Assembly: GCF_002002885.1 (NCBI RefSeq)
Contig: NZ_CP019510.1
Coordinates: 6,200,001-6,264,000, forward strand
Length of the DNA: 64,000 nt
Reading direction: 5' to 3'
Origin: Janthinobacterium sp. LM6
GTDB lineage: Bacteria > Pseudomonadota > Gammaproteobacteria > Burkholderiales > Burkholderiaceae_D
Both the position numbers and the translations under genes were made by a program. Below the pieces are notes generated by a model. It made no database searches. It saw only the letters and a list, made by a program, of their open reading frames with translations, and was not told the DNA's origin. This document shows, one piece after another, positions 18,103 through 27,712 of the stretch (position 1 is its first letter; every line of letters begins with the position of its first letter).

Positions 18103-18828
18103 TCAGTGAATGATTTTCGCCAGGAAGTCGCGCGCGCGGTCCGAGCGCGTCGTGTTGAAGAAGTCATCCTTGCTGCAATCCTCGATGATCTTGCCCTGGT
18201 CCATGAAGACGATGCGGTTGGCCACGCGCTTGGCAAAGCCCATTTCGTGGGTGACGACCATCATCGTCATGCCTTCCTGCGCCAGGCCCACCATCACGTC
18301 GAGCACTTCGTTGATCATTTCCGGATCGAGCGCCGATGTCGGTTCGTCGAACAGCATGGCGATCGGGTCCATCGACAGCGCGCGGGCGATCGCCACGCGC
18401 TGCTGCTGGCCGCCCGACAGCTGGCCCGGGAATTTATCCTGCTGCGACAGCAGGCCCACGCGGTCCAGGTATTTCAAGCCCTTGGCATTGGCTTCATCAG
18501 CGCTGCGGCCCAGCACCTTGATCTGGCCGATGGTGAGGTTTTCGCGGATCGACAAATGCGGGAACAGCTCGAAATTCTGGAACACCATGCCGATGCGCGC
18601 ACGCAGTTTCGACAAATTCGTTTTCGGATCGTTGACGCTGATGCCGTCGACGATGATCTGTCCCTGCTGGATCGGCTCGAGGCCGTTGACGGTCTTGATC
18701 AGGGTCGACTTGCCGGAGCCGGAAGGGCCGCAAATGACCATCACGTCGCCCTTGGCGACCTGGGTGGTGCAGTCGGTCAGTACCTGGAACTGGCCATACC
18801 ATTTGCTGACGTTATTGAGTTCAATCAT
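18103..18828 (-). CDS. gltL: Glutamate/aspartate ABC transporter ATP-binding protein
   Basis: 241 residues. Seen: Walker A GPSGSGKST, Q-loop MVFQNFELFPHLS, signature LSGGQQQRVAIARAL, Walker B AMLFDEPTSALDPE, and H-loop VTHEMGFA. It energises uptake by GltJK. Last gene of gltIJKL, followed by a strong terminator. Other polar amino acids remain possible substrates. Confidence 0.93.
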   Translation of the reverse strand: MIELNNVSKWYGQFQVLTDCTTQVAKGDVMVICGPSGSGKSTLIKTVNGLEPIQQGQIIVDGISVNDPKTNLSKLRARIGMVFQNFELFPHLSIRENLTIGQIKVLGRSADEANAKGLKYLDRVGLLSQQDKFPGQLSGGQQQRVAIARALSMDPIAMLFDEPTSALDPEMINEVLDVMVGLAQEGMTMMVVTHEMGFAKRVANRIVFMDQGKIIEDCSKDDFFNTTRSDRARDFLAKIIH

Positions 18829-18847
18829 CTTGTTCTTTCTTTTACGG

Positions 18848-19540
18848 TTAGCGAATGATGGCGACGCGTTTCTGCAGGCGTTTTACCAGGAACGACAAGG
18901 CATAGCACAGCACGAAATACACGACGGCGACAAACACATACATTTCCACCAGGCGGCCGTCGCGCTGCGCGATTTTTGATGCGGCGCCGACGAAATCGGG
19001 GATCGACAGCACGTAGACGAGCGACACGTCCTGGAACAGCACGATGGTCTGCGTCAGCAGCACGGGGATCATGTTGCGAAAGGCCTGCGGCAGCACGATG
19101 CTGCCCATGGTCTGCGCGTAGTTCATGCCCAGCGCCTGGCCCGCCCACACCTGGCCGCGGGGAATCGACTGTATGCCACTGCGCATGATCTCGCAATAGT
19201 AAGCCGCCTCGAACATGATGAAGGTGATCAGCGCGGAAGAAAACGCGCCCACTTTCACGGGTTCGTTCGCGCCGATGACCCAGGCGGCGATATACGGCAC
19301 CAGGAAATAGAACCAGAAGATCACCAGCACCAGCGGGATCGAACGTATCAGGTTGACGTAGCTCGATGCCACGCCAGAGACGATGCGATTGCCGGACAAG
19401 CGCATCAGCGCCAGCAGGGTACCCAGCACGATGCCGCCGACCATGGCCAGCGCCGTCAGCTTCAGGGTGAAGACCATGCCGGTCTGGAACAGGTAGACCC
19501 ACGAGCGGGAGATGACATCGAAGTCGAAATTACCGAACAT
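18848..19540 (-). CDS. gltK: Glutamate/aspartate ABC transporter permease GltK
   Basis: 230 residues with about five membrane helices. The EAA loop reads GQALGMNYAQTMGSIVLPQA, typical of polar amino acid permeases; YVNLIRSIPLVLVIFWFYFL fits the HisM/GltK branch. It starts 2 bases after gltJ and pairs with it. Confidence 0.92.
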   Translation of the reverse strand: MFGNFDFDVISRSWVYLFQTGMVFTLKLTALAMVGGIVLGTLLALMRLSGNRIVSGVASSYVNLIRSIPLVLVIFWFYFLVPYIAAWVIGANEPVKVGAFSSALITFIMFEAAYYCEIMRSGIQSIPRGQVWAGQALGMNYAQTMGSIVLPQAFRNMIPVLLTQTIVLFQDVSLVYVLSIPDFVGAASKIAQRDGRLVEMYVFVAVVYFVLCYALSFLVKRLQKRVAIIR

Positions 19541-19541
19541 A

Positions 19542-20291
19542 TCAGTGTCCTCCCGTCTTGGCGCCGGCGACGATGAAGCCCGGGATGGCGACCTTTTTCT
19601 CGATCAGGTGCATCAGCACCACCACCAGCAGGTTGACGACGACGTAGATGATGGTGGCGGCCGAAAACGCCTCGAACACCTGGAAGGAAAACTCCTGGAT
19701 GGCGCGTGCGCTGGCCGTCAGTTCGATCAGGCCGATGGTCAGCGCCACGGAACTGTTCTTGATGATGTTCAAAAATTCGCTGGTCAGCGGCGGCATGATG
19801 ACGCGCGCGGCCATCGGCAGCAAAATGAAGCGGTAGGTTTGCGGCAGGGTCAGACCCAGCGCCGTGCCGGCCAGTTTCTGCCCGCGCGGCAACGCCTCGA
19901 TGCCCGTCGTTACCTGCACGGCCACGCGCGAGGAAGTAAAGAATCCCAGGCACAGCACGGCCGTGACGAAAGGCGCATTCGGCAGCGACTTGACCCAGGC
20001 GCCCAGGTCAGGCGGCAGCAGCTCCGGCATGACGAAATACCAGAGGAACATCTGCACCAGCAGCGGCACGTTGCGGAACAATTCGACGTAGGCATTGGCC
20101 ACGCCCACCAGCCATTTGTTCGGCAGGGTGCGGATGGTGCCGATCACCAGGCCCAATATCAGCGCCATGATCCACGCCGCACCGGCCGTGGCCAGGGTCC
20201 AGACGAGACCGGACCACAGGGTGTCCATATACGTGCCCACGCCATCGGGAGAAATCTCCCAGAAAATGCGCCAATTCCAGTTGTAATTCAT
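19542..20291 (-). CDS. gltJ: Glutamate/aspartate ABC transporter permease GltJ
   Basis: 249 residues. Seen: the opening MNYNWNWRIFW, five hydrophobic segments, VELFRNVPLLVQMFLWYF and an EAA loop GTALGLTLPQTYRFILLPMA. The ATG at 20291 is preferred over the one six bases upstream because GGAAGG then has proper spacing. Heterodimer with GltK. Confidence 0.92.
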   Translation of the reverse strand: MNYNWNWRIFWEISPDGVGTYMDTLWSGLVWTLATAGAAWIMALILGLVIGTIRTLPNKWLVGVANAYVELFRNVPLLVQMFLWYFVMPELLPPDLGAWVKSLPNAPFVTAVLCLGFFTSSRVAVQVTTGIEALPRGQKLAGTALGLTLPQTYRFILLPMAARVIMPPLTSEFLNIIKNSSVALTIGLIELTASARAIQEFSFQVFEAFSAATIIYVVVNLLVVVLMHLIEKKVAIPGFIVAGAKTGGH

Positions 20292-20343
20292 GATCATCCT
20301 TCCATGCAGCTCAAGGAAAGCGGCTTGTCCGCCACCCGTCCCG

Positions 20344-20371
20344 TAAATAAAACGGGAGGCTTGCGCCCCCC
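20344..20371 (-). terminator. Leaky terminator/attenuator between gltI and gltJ
   Basis: On the minus strand CGGGGGG-N5-CCTCCCG (one mismatch) is followed by TTTTATTT. It lies in the gltI-gltJ gap. Partial termination would give more binding protein than permease, as in many ABC importers (inference). Confidence 0.6.
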
Positions 20372-20390
20372 GATTTGTTACGCACTCTTG

Positions 20391-21347
20391 TTATTTTTTC
20401 CGTTTGTCCGAGGTCTTCTGCGCTTCCGGTACGGCCGCATAAGCAGCCGGGTCGCCCGAATCGGTCGGATTCGTGAAGACCGCCTTCAATTGCGGCGGCA
20501 TGGGGAATTTCAGGTTGATGTTTTTCGGCGGGATCGGCGAGGTAAACCATTTCGCGTAGATGCGGTTGATGTCGTCGCTCTTGTACAGGCGAATCAGCGC
20601 GTCGTCGACCACTTTCTTGAAGGCGGGATCGCCCTTGCGCAGCATGATGCCGTACGGCTCGACCGACAGCGCTTCCTTGGTGATTTCGTAGTCGTTCGGG
20701 TTTTTCGAGTTGGCCACTTGCGACGCCAGCAGGATATCGTCGTTGGCTTCGGCCACCGCGCGGCCCGTTTCCAGCATCAGGAACGATTCAGGGTGGTCCT
20801 TGCCGACGGCAATCGTCATGCCCAGGTTTTTTTCCTTGTTCAGGATGGTCATCTGCTTGATGGTCGACGTGCCGGCCGTGGCGACCAGGGTCTTGCCGCG
20901 CAAATCTTCCAGGGTCTTGATATTCGAGGATTTTTTCGACAGCACGCGGTTGCCAATGACGAACATGGTAGGGGCGAATGCCACCTGCTGCTGGCGTTCC
21001 AGGTTGTTCGTCGTCGAGCCGCATTCGAGGTCGATGGTGCCGTTGGCCATCAGCGGGATGCGGTTGGCCGACGTGACTGGGCTCATCACCACTTTCAGTT
21101 CGCTCAGGCCCAGGTGCTTTTGCAAGGCAGTGACGACTTTCATGCACAGGTCGATCGAATACCCCTGGTATTGCTGCTTGTCATCGAGATAGGAGAAGGG
21201 AACGGAACCGTCACGCACACCGAGGGTGACGGAACCGGCTTTCTTGATCTTGGCCAAGGTGCCGGTCAATTCCTGAGCCTGGACTGGCGACATGCTGCTG
21301 ATGACACCGACGCTGAGCAGCGTGGCGATGATTTTGGTCAATTTCAT
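20391..21347 (-). CDS. gltI: Glutamate/aspartate ABC transporter periplasmic binding protein
   Basis: 318 residues. Signal peptide MKLTKIIATLLSVGVISSMS with AQA cleavage near residue 24. Family 3 solute-binding fold: SVTLGVRDGSVPFSYLDD, YQGYSIDLCMKVV, NGTIDLECGSTTNN and TAGTSTIKQM are GltI-like. Start at 21347 follows a strong AGGAG; the open frame 22 codons upstream has no such site. First gene of gltIJKL. Confidence 0.94.
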   Translation of the reverse strand: MKLTKIIATLLSVGVISSMSPVQAQELTGTLAKIKKAGSVTLGVRDGSVPFSYLDDKQQYQGYSIDLCMKVVTALQKHLGLSELKVVMSPVTSANRIPLMANGTIDLECGSTTNNLERQQQVAFAPTMFVIGNRVLSKKSSNIKTLEDLRGKTLVATAGTSTIKQMTILNKEKNLGMTIAVGKDHPESFLMLETGRAVAEANDDILLASQVANSKNPNDYEITKEALSVEPYGIMLRKGDPAFKKVVDDALIRLYKSDDINRIYAKWFTSPIPPKNINLKFPMPPQLKAVFTNPTDSGDPAAYAAVPEAQKTSDKRKK

Positions 21348-21542
21348 AAATTCTCCTGGGCGGACAAACCGGATGGACTCCGAACGAAACAACTGTGGTG
21401 CAGACGCCACCAATAGAATTAATTTTATTTCATTTTCAGCGCTGGACTAGCCGTTTTCTGCGATTGCCCGCAAATAGGCGCTATACGCGCGCCTGAATCG
21501 GCGCGGCTGTAGCATTTTTCCTACTGATTTCGCCTTCCCGAT

Positions 21543-23393
21543 TTATTTTGCCGGCGCCAGCCCCGCCAACTCGTCCTCTTGCGCCTCGTCGTCCATATTT
21601 GCCTGCTGGCGTTGCCACATCTGCGCGTACAGGCCATCGAGCGCCAGCAATTGCGGATGCGTGCCCCGCTCGACGATGCGGCCATGGTCGAGCACCAGGA
21701 TTTGCTGGGCGTCCGCCACCGTCGACAGGCGGTGCGCAATGACCAGGGTGGTGCGGTTTTTGGCGATGTCCTTCAGCTGCGACTGGATCGCCTGCTCGGC
21801 CTTGGAATCGAGCGCCGAGGTGGCTTCGTCGAAGATCAGGATGGCCGGGTCTTTCAGCAAGGTGCGGGCGATGGCCACGCGCTGCTTTTCGCCGCCCGAC
21901 AGTTTTAGGCCTCGCTCGCCCACCATGGAATTGTAGCCATCTGGCAAGCTTTCAATAAAATCATGGATCGACGCCGCTTTCGCGGCCGCCACGATGGCTT
22001 CCTTGCTGGCGCCCGGCTTGCCATAGGCGATGTTGTATTCGATAGTGTCGTTGAACAGCACCGTATCCTGCGGCACAATGCCGATGGCTGCGCGCAGGGA
22101 ATCCTGCGTGATGGCGCGCACATCCTGGCCATCGATGGTGATGCCGCCGCCATCGACTTCATAGAAGCGGAACAGCAAACGCGACAGGGTCGACTTGCCC
22201 GAGCCGCTATGCCCCACCACGGCCGTCGTGGTGCCGGCGGGAATCTGGAAATCCACGTCGAACAGGATTTGCCGCTTGGCTTCATAACTGAAATCCACAT
22301 GCGCGAAACGCACGGCCGCGCCCCGCGTGACGAGCGGTTTGGCTTCCGGCGTATCGGCGATTTCGCGGTTCTCGTTCAGCAAGGAAAACAGGCGTTCCAT
22401 GTCGGCCAGGCTTTGCTTGATTTCACGATAGATGACGCCCAGGAAATTGAGGGGAATATACAGCTGGATCATGAAGGCGTTCACCAGCACCAGGTCGCCC
22501 AGAGTCATCGTGCCGTTGATGACGCCCACGGTGGCGCGCCAGAGAATTAATGTCACGGCCGTGGCGATGATCAGCGACTGGCCCGTATTGAGCAAGGACA
22601 AGGAAGTCTGCGATTTGACGGCCGCCGATTCGTAGCGCTGCAAGCCCTCGTCGTAGCGCTTCGCCTCGTAATCCTCGTTACCGAAATATTTCACGGTTTC
22701 ATAGTTGATCAGCGAATCGATGGCCTTGGTATTTGCCTTCGAATCGAGGTCGTTCATGGTGCGGCGGAAATGCGTGCGCCAGTTCGTCACCAGCACGGTA
22801 AACGCGATATAGGACACCAGCGCCACGGCCGTGATCACGGTGAACCAGATGTCGTAGTGCAAGACCAGGTAGCCGAGCACGAGGGTGATTTCCACCAAGG
22901 TCGGCAGGATGTTGAACAGGGTGTAAGAAATGAGCGAACCGACGCTGCGCGTGCCCCGTTCGATGTCGCGCGTCATGCCGCCCGTCTGGCGATTCAGGTG
23001 GAAACGCAGGGACAGCGCATGCAGGTGGCGGAACACTTGCAGGGCGATGGTGCGCACGGCCCGCTGCGTGACCCGCGCAAACAGGAATTCGCGCAACTCC
23101 GTAAACAGGGTGGTCGACAGGCGCAGCAAGCCATACGCCACCAGCAAGCCGACCGGCAACACCAGCAGTGCTTGCGGATGCGCCGCCGTGATCGTCATGG
23201 CGTCGACGAGTTTTTTCAGGATCAGGGGCACGCCCACGTTGGCCAGCTTGGCGCCCACCAGGCATAGCAGCGCCAGCAGCACTCGCCATTTGTAGACCCA
23301 GAGATACGGCAGCAAGGTCTTGATGGTGGCGAAATCGCTGTGGCTGGCGGAGGCTGGCGAGCGGGGCGGAGGGGGAGTCTGGGAACGGCGCAT
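21543..23393 (-). CDS. ATM1-type ABC exporter (TMD-NBD half transporter)
   Basis: 616 residues, membrane domain (about 25-340) then nucleotide-binding domain. Seen: ATM1 signature YETVKYFGNEDYEAKRY, Walker A GHSGSGKST (near 395), FRFYEVDGGGI, LSGGEKQRVAIARTL, LIFDEATSALD and AHRLSTV. Bacterial ATM1-like proteins export glutathione conjugates or glutathione-metal species; here that is inferred from family. The start 23393 is where family similarity begins; the frame stays open 95 codons further into the divergent yciA gene. Alone in its transcript. Confidence 0.9.
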   Translation of the reverse strand: MRRSQTPPPPRSPASASHSDFATIKTLLPYLWVYKWRVLLALLCLVGAKLANVGVPLILKKLVDAMTITAAHPQALLVLPVGLLVAYGLLRLSTTLFTELREFLFARVTQRAVRTIALQVFRHLHALSLRFHLNRQTGGMTRDIERGTRSVGSLISYTLFNILPTLVEITLVLGYLVLHYDIWFTVITAVALVSYIAFTVLVTNWRTHFRRTMNDLDSKANTKAIDSLINYETVKYFGNEDYEAKRYDEGLQRYESAAVKSQTSLSLLNTGQSLIIATAVTLILWRATVGVINGTMTLGDLVLVNAFMIQLYIPLNFLGVIYREIKQSLADMERLFSLLNENREIADTPEAKPLVTRGAAVRFAHVDFSYEAKRQILFDVDFQIPAGTTTAVVGHSGSGKSTLSRLLFRFYEVDGGGITIDGQDVRAITQDSLRAAIGIVPQDTVLFNDTIEYNIAYGKPGASKEAIVAAAKAASIHDFIESLPDGYNSMVGERGLKLSGGEKQRVAIARTLLKDPAILIFDEATSALDSKAEQAIQSQLKDIAKNRTTLVIAHRLSTVADAQQILVLDHGRIVERGTHPQLLALDGLYAQMWQRQQANMDDEAQEDELAGLAPAK

Positions 23394-23454
23394 GGCGAAG
23401 GTCGGCTTTTTATGGTTCAATCGGGGCAATTGTAGCCTTTCATGAGAATAAAAG

Positions 23455-23895
23455 ATGAGCACCTCCCCCGACCGCCCCGACAACTGCCTCGCTTCCGGCC
23501 TGCCCGCCGGAAAAATGCCGGAATTGCGCATGATGCCCGCGCCGTCCGACGCCAATGTGTACGGCGACGTCTTCGGCGGCTGGATCATGGCGCAGGTCGA
23601 TATCGCCGGTTCCCTGCCGGCCACGCGGCGCGCCAACGGCCGTGTCGCCACCATCGCCGTCAACTCCTTCGTCTTCAAAAACCCCGTCTTCGTCGGCGAT
23701 CTGCTCTCCTTCTACGCCGACATCGTCAAGGTTGGCAATACCTCGATCACCGTCAATGTCGAGGTGTATGCAGAACGCAACCGCCTGCAGGCGTGCATCG
23801 TGAAAGTCACGGAAGCGACCCTGATCTACGTGGCGACGGACTCCGACCGCAAACCGCGCAAGGTGCCGCCGATCGAGACCTTATTGGCGTCCTGA
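23455..23895 (+). CDS. yciA: Acyl-CoA thioesterase, YciA-like hotdog protein
   Basis: 146 residues. Hydrolyses acyl-CoA esters. Seen: MMPAPSDANVYGDVFGGWIM with the active-site Asp of YciA-type hotdog enzymes a few residues on (QVDIAGS), and FKNPVFVGDLLSFYADIVK, then a basic tail. Divergent from the ATM1 exporter; 30 bases before the phosphatase gene, probably co-transcribed. Confidence 0.9.
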   Translation: MSTSPDRPDNCLASGLPAGKMPELRMMPAPSDANVYGDVFGGWIMAQVDIAGSLPATRRANGRVATIAVNSFVFKNPVFVGDLLSFYADIVKVGNTSITVNVEVYAERNRLQACIVKVTEATLIYVATDSDRKPRKVPPIETLLAS

Positions 23896-23925
23896 TTGTC
23901 GTATTAATCCCACGTTTCAGACGGC

Positions 23926-25518
23926 ATGGATAGTCAGCGCCGCATCTTCCTGCACAGCGCCGCCCGCATCGGTGCGCTGGCCGCCGCCGGCAGCGTGCTG
24001 TCCGGTTCCAGCGCGAGCGCCGCCACGCGCCTGAATGGCGCCGGCTACCCGTTCGCACTCGGCGTCGCTTCCGGCTCGCCCTTGCCCGACGCCGTCGTGC
24101 TGTGGACGCGCATCTGCTACGACCCGCTGCATGCCAGCGCCACGCCCGCCATCGCCCTGAACGTCCGCTGGGAAGTGGCCGAAGACGAAGCGTTCCGGCG
24201 CATCGCCGCCAAGGGGCAAGCCACGGCCACGCCCGCCCTCGCGCACAGCGTGCACGTCGATGTGGGCAGCCTGGCGCCCGGACGCTGGTACTGGTACCGC
24301 TTCATGCTTGGCGACGCCGTCAGCCCCGTGGGCCGCACGCGCACGGCGCCCGAACACGGCGCCATGCCTGCCTCGCTGAAACTGGCCGTCGCCTCGTGCC
24401 AGCACTGGGAATTCGGCGCGTATGCGGCGCACCGGCACATCGCCGCCGCCGCGCCCGACCTGGTGGCCTTCCTTGGCGACTACATCTACGAATGGGGTCC
24501 ATACCAGCTGCAACACCCGAGCCGGGCCGTGCGCACGCATGAAAGTTTCACTCTGGACGACTACCGCGCCCGCTACGCCCAGTACAAGAGCGACCGCGAC
24601 TTGCAGGGTGCGCACCTGGCCGCGCCGTGGATCGTCACCTGGGACGACCATGAAGTGGCCAACGATTACGGCAATGACCGCGACGAGTTGCTCACGCCAT
24701 CGTTTCTTGAACGCCGCGCGGCCGCCTACCAGGCATTTTATGAACACATGCCGCTGCGCCTGCTGCCGCTGGGCCGGCGCGGCTTTGTCGACATACGCAT
24801 CTACCAGCGCTATGACTGGGGCCGCCTGGCGCGCTTCCACGTGCTGGACGACCGGCAATACCGCGCCTACCATGCGTGCGCCAGGCCGGGCCGCGGCGGC
24901 TCCAATTCCATCACCATGCGCAACTGCCCCGATTTGCGCAAACCCGGCCGCACCATGCTGGGCGAGGAACAGCAGCGCTGGCTGCAAGCCGGCCTCGATG
25001 ATTCTCCCGCGCGCTGGAACATTTTGGCCCAGCAAACCCTGATGGCGCAATCGAGCCAGGTGCCCATCCTGCGGCCCGGCGACGAACGCATCTGGACCGA
25101 TGGCTGGGATGGCTATCCGATGGCGCGCCAGCACTTGCTCGACGCCTTGCGCAGCAGCAAGGCCAGCAACCCGCTGGTACTGTCGGGCGACGTGCATACC
25201 TTTTATGCCGCGGAACTGAGCCGCAATGCCATGCGCCCCACCAGCAAGGATAATCCCGTGCTGGCCACCGAGTTTTGCGGTACCTCAATCACCTCGAGTT
25301 CCCGCCCGCAAGCACGCACGGAGCAGTACGTGGCGATGAACCCGCACATCCGCTACGGACGCAGCGACAAGCGCGGCTATATGTTGCTGGACATCACACC
25401 GGAGAAAACCACGACCCTGTTCCAGGGCCTGGAGAACGTGCGCGACAGCACGTCGACCATCGCGACACTGGCCAGCTTTGTCGTGCGCGACGGCAAGGCT
25501 GGCTTGCAGGAACGCTAG
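23926..25518 (+). CDS. PhoD-family alkaline phosphatase/phosphodiesterase, Tat-exported
   Basis: 530 residues. The N-terminus SQRRIFLHSAARIGALAAAG is a twin-arginine signal, expected for the Fe/Ca cofactor of this family. After a fibronectin-like PhoD_N domain (AGYPFALGVASGSPLPD) come the metal-binding blocks: SCQHWEFG, FLGDYIYEWG, TWDDHEVANDYG and LSGDVHTFYAAEL. It releases phosphate from mono- or diesters in the periplasm. Its stop overlaps the convergent LytTR gene by four bases. Confidence 0.9.
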   Translation: MDSQRRIFLHSAARIGALAAAGSVLSGSSASAATRLNGAGYPFALGVASGSPLPDAVVLWTRICYDPLHASATPAIALNVRWEVAEDEAFRRIAAKGQATATPALAHSVHVDVGSLAPGRWYWYRFMLGDAVSPVGRTRTAPEHGAMPASLKLAVASCQHWEFGAYAAHRHIAAAAPDLVAFLGDYIYEWGPYQLQHPSRAVRTHESFTLDDYRARYAQYKSDRDLQGAHLAAPWIVTWDDHEVANDYGNDRDELLTPSFLERRAAAYQAFYEHMPLRLLPLGRRGFVDIRIYQRYDWGRLARFHVLDDRQYRAYHACARPGRGGSNSITMRNCPDLRKPGRTMLGEEQQRWLQAGLDDSPARWNILAQQTLMAQSSQVPILRPGDERIWTDGWDGYPMARQHLLDALRSSKASNPLVLSGDVHTFYAAELSRNAMRPTSKDNPVLATEFCGTSITSSSRPQARTEQYVAMNPHIRYGRSDKRGYMLLDITPEKTTTLFQGLENVRDSTSTIATLASFVVRDGKAGLQER

Positions 25519-26381
25519 CAAATGCTTTTCAAGGCATCGCGGTAGCGCCGGCTGACGGGCACTTCGCCGCCCGTGGACAGCACGGCACGCGCATCGCCCG
25601 ATTCCAGCGGCGTGATTGCCTGCACAAAATCAAGATTGACGATATAGCTGCGGTGCACGCGCACAAAGCGCTTGCCGTCCAGGCGGCGCTCGATGGCGGC
25701 CATGGTCGAGCGCAGCGGGTAATCGTGCCCGCGCACGTGCAAATTCACATAATTGCCCCAGGCCTGTATCCATTCGATCTCAACGGCGGGCAGCAAAAAG
25801 TCCTTGCCCAGTTTGCGCACCAGGAAACGTTCCGGCTGCTGTACCGGTTCCACGGCCGGGCCTTCATCGGGTTCGCCCAGCAGGGTCGCCTCGCCTTGCC
25901 AGCGCATCAGCAGCAACTGGTAAAAACCCGTGAACAATAAAATGGAGAAGTAAGTACGCACATCCTTGACATATTCATACGGCAATTCACGCCACCAGTT
26001 ACCGAAATCGTAAGCGCTGCCGGCGCTCCAGTACGCCAGTTTGCGCAAGGCCACCATGGCCAGCACATGCACGAGGCTGTAGACCAGCGACGCGGCCAGG
26101 TGCCAGCGCAGGTTCTGCCGCTGGAACACCAGGTGCAGCGGCCGCAACTGGTTGGCCAGGATCACCAGCGGTACCAGCGCCAGCAACACCAGGTTGCTGC
26201 TCCACTCCCACACGGCCACTTCCCAGAAAGGCGTAGCGAGCCCGGCGCGCTGGCGGTCGGCCCAGCTGATCCAGCAGTTGAGCGACGTTTGCAGCAGATA
26301 CAGGACGATCCAGAAAGCTGGCTCGGCAATCTGGCGCCAGCGTTGATATCGTTGCAATAAATCGGTGGAAGACAGGCGCAT
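25515..26381 (-). CDS. Membrane-bound LytTR-family transcriptional regulator
   Basis: 288 residues. Four predicted membrane helices in the first 165 residues (for example SNLVLLALVPLVILANQL) and a C-terminal LytTR DNA-binding domain (about 190-288) with AVEIEWIQAWGNYVNLHV, RLDGKRFVRVHRSYIVNLD and PVSRRYRDALK. It has no receiver domain, so it is a one-component sensor. The start at 26381 fits the first membrane segment. Divergent from the acyltransferase gene, which it could control (inference). Confidence 0.85.
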   Translation of the reverse strand: MRLSSTDLLQRYQRWRQIAEPAFWIVLYLLQTSLNCWISWADRQRAGLATPFWEVAVWEWSSNLVLLALVPLVILANQLRPLHLVFQRQNLRWHLAASLVYSLVHVLAMVALRKLAYWSAGSAYDFGNWWRELPYEYVKDVRTYFSILLFTGFYQLLLMRWQGEATLLGEPDEGPAVEPVQQPERFLVRKLGKDFLLPAVEIEWIQAWGNYVNLHVRGHDYPLRSTMAAIERRLDGKRFVRVHRSYIVNLDFVQAITPLESGDARAVLSTGGEVPVSRRYRDALKSIC

Positions 26382-26539
26382 GGTGTCGGACGGTGAATTA
26401 GTTGCACGATTGTAAGGTCCCAAAGCAGTCCCGGCATCACCGCTCGTCACAAACAGCCCGCCGTTGATCACTTTTCGCTGGTTCGTCCCGCGCGGCCTGC
26501 CTATGCTGGGGCCTTCCCTTACCAACGGATCCCGCGACC

Positions 26540-27712
26540 ATGACCACAGATTCCCGCCGTTACGATATCGATGCCTTGCGCTTTCTGGTCTTCAGCCTGC
26601 TGATCGTCTACCACACGGCCATGCTGTACCTGGATGGCACCGCCTTCCACATGAAAAGTACTTACTTGACGGAAACATTGAATTTTCCCATGGTCTTTAT
26701 CAACCGGTGGCGCATGGAAATCGTATTCCTCATTTCCGGCGTGTCCTGCGCCATGATGACGCACTCGTCCCGAGGGGCCTTCCTGCGGCGCAGGCTCCAT
26801 CGCCTGTTGCTGCCCTTGCTGTTTGGCGTACTGGTGGTGATACCCGTGCAGCCGTATTGCGAAGGCGTCACGAATGGCCTGGTCGAGCCTGGCTATGGAG
26901 CATTCCTGCTGCATTACTTTGGCGGCTACGCCTGGCCGGCCGGCGCATTTACGGGCTGGAAAACCAGTTTTACGTGGAACCATCTGTGGTATCTGGTGTA
27001 CCTGTTGCTGTACACCATCGTGCTGGTGGCCTTGCAGCCGCTGCTGGCCAAGGCAAGACCGCTGTTTGCGGGGCTGCGCGGCTGGCGCCTGCTGATTCTG
27101 CCCGCCCTGCCAGCGCTGGCGGCAACGGCCTTCCTGAAGCTGCGCTATCCGGAAACCCATGCGCTGGTGAAAGACTGGTACGCGCACGCCATCTATTTCA
27201 CCATGTATCTGTATGGCTGGTGGCTGGGCAATGACAAGGGAGTGTGGCAGGAACTGGCGCGCTTGCGCTGGCAGGCGCTGCTGCTGGCGCCCTGCGCGTT
27301 TGCCGTGTATCTGGGTTTTGACCTGGTGGCTTCGGAAAACCTGCTGACCTGGGCCTCAGCCGGCTCCTGGCCCATGCGCAACCTGTACATGTGGCTGGCC
27401 ATCTGCGCCATCCTGGGCTGGTCGCACACCTTGCTGAATAAACCATTTTCCTGGCTGCCATGGGCGCGCCAGGCCGTCTTTCCCTGGTACATATTGCACC
27501 AGAGCGCCATCGTGCTGCTGGCCTACTGGCTGGTGCCGTTAAAGCTGGGCCCCGTGCTCGAACCGCTGCTGATATTGGCAGGCACGGTGGCGACCTGCTG
27601 GCTGGGGACCTCGCTGCTGATCAGCAAAGTGAACTGGCTGCGCCCCTGCTTCGGCTTGCCCGCCCGGCCACGGCAAGCCGTGGCGGCGGACACGGCCCTG
27701 GCGGCGAATTAG
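26540..27712 (+). CDS. Acyltransferase family 3 membrane protein
   Basis: 390 residues with about ten membrane helices. Seen: the opening YDIDALRFLVFSLLIVYHTA with the family's catalytic His, RLHRLLLPLLFGVLVVIP, TWNHLWYLVYLL and the late PWYILHQSAIVLLAYW. Resembles OpgC-like/COG1835 enzymes that acylate envelope glycans; acceptor unknown. Converges on the ligase gene, sharing four bases. Confidence 0.85.
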   Translation: MTTDSRRYDIDALRFLVFSLLIVYHTAMLYLDGTAFHMKSTYLTETLNFPMVFINRWRMEIVFLISGVSCAMMTHSSRGAFLRRRLHRLLLPLLFGVLVVIPVQPYCEGVTNGLVEPGYGAFLLHYFGGYAWPAGAFTGWKTSFTWNHLWYLVYLLLYTIVLVALQPLLAKARPLFAGLRGWRLLILPALPALAATAFLKLRYPETHALVKDWYAHAIYFTMYLYGWWLGNDKGVWQELARLRWQALLLAPCAFAVYLGFDLVASENLLTWASAGSWPMRNLYMWLAICAILGWSHTLLNKPFSWLPWARQAVFPWYILHQSAIVLLAYWLVPLKLGPVLEPLLILAGTVATCWLGTSLLISKVNWLRPCFGLPARPRQAVAADTALAAN

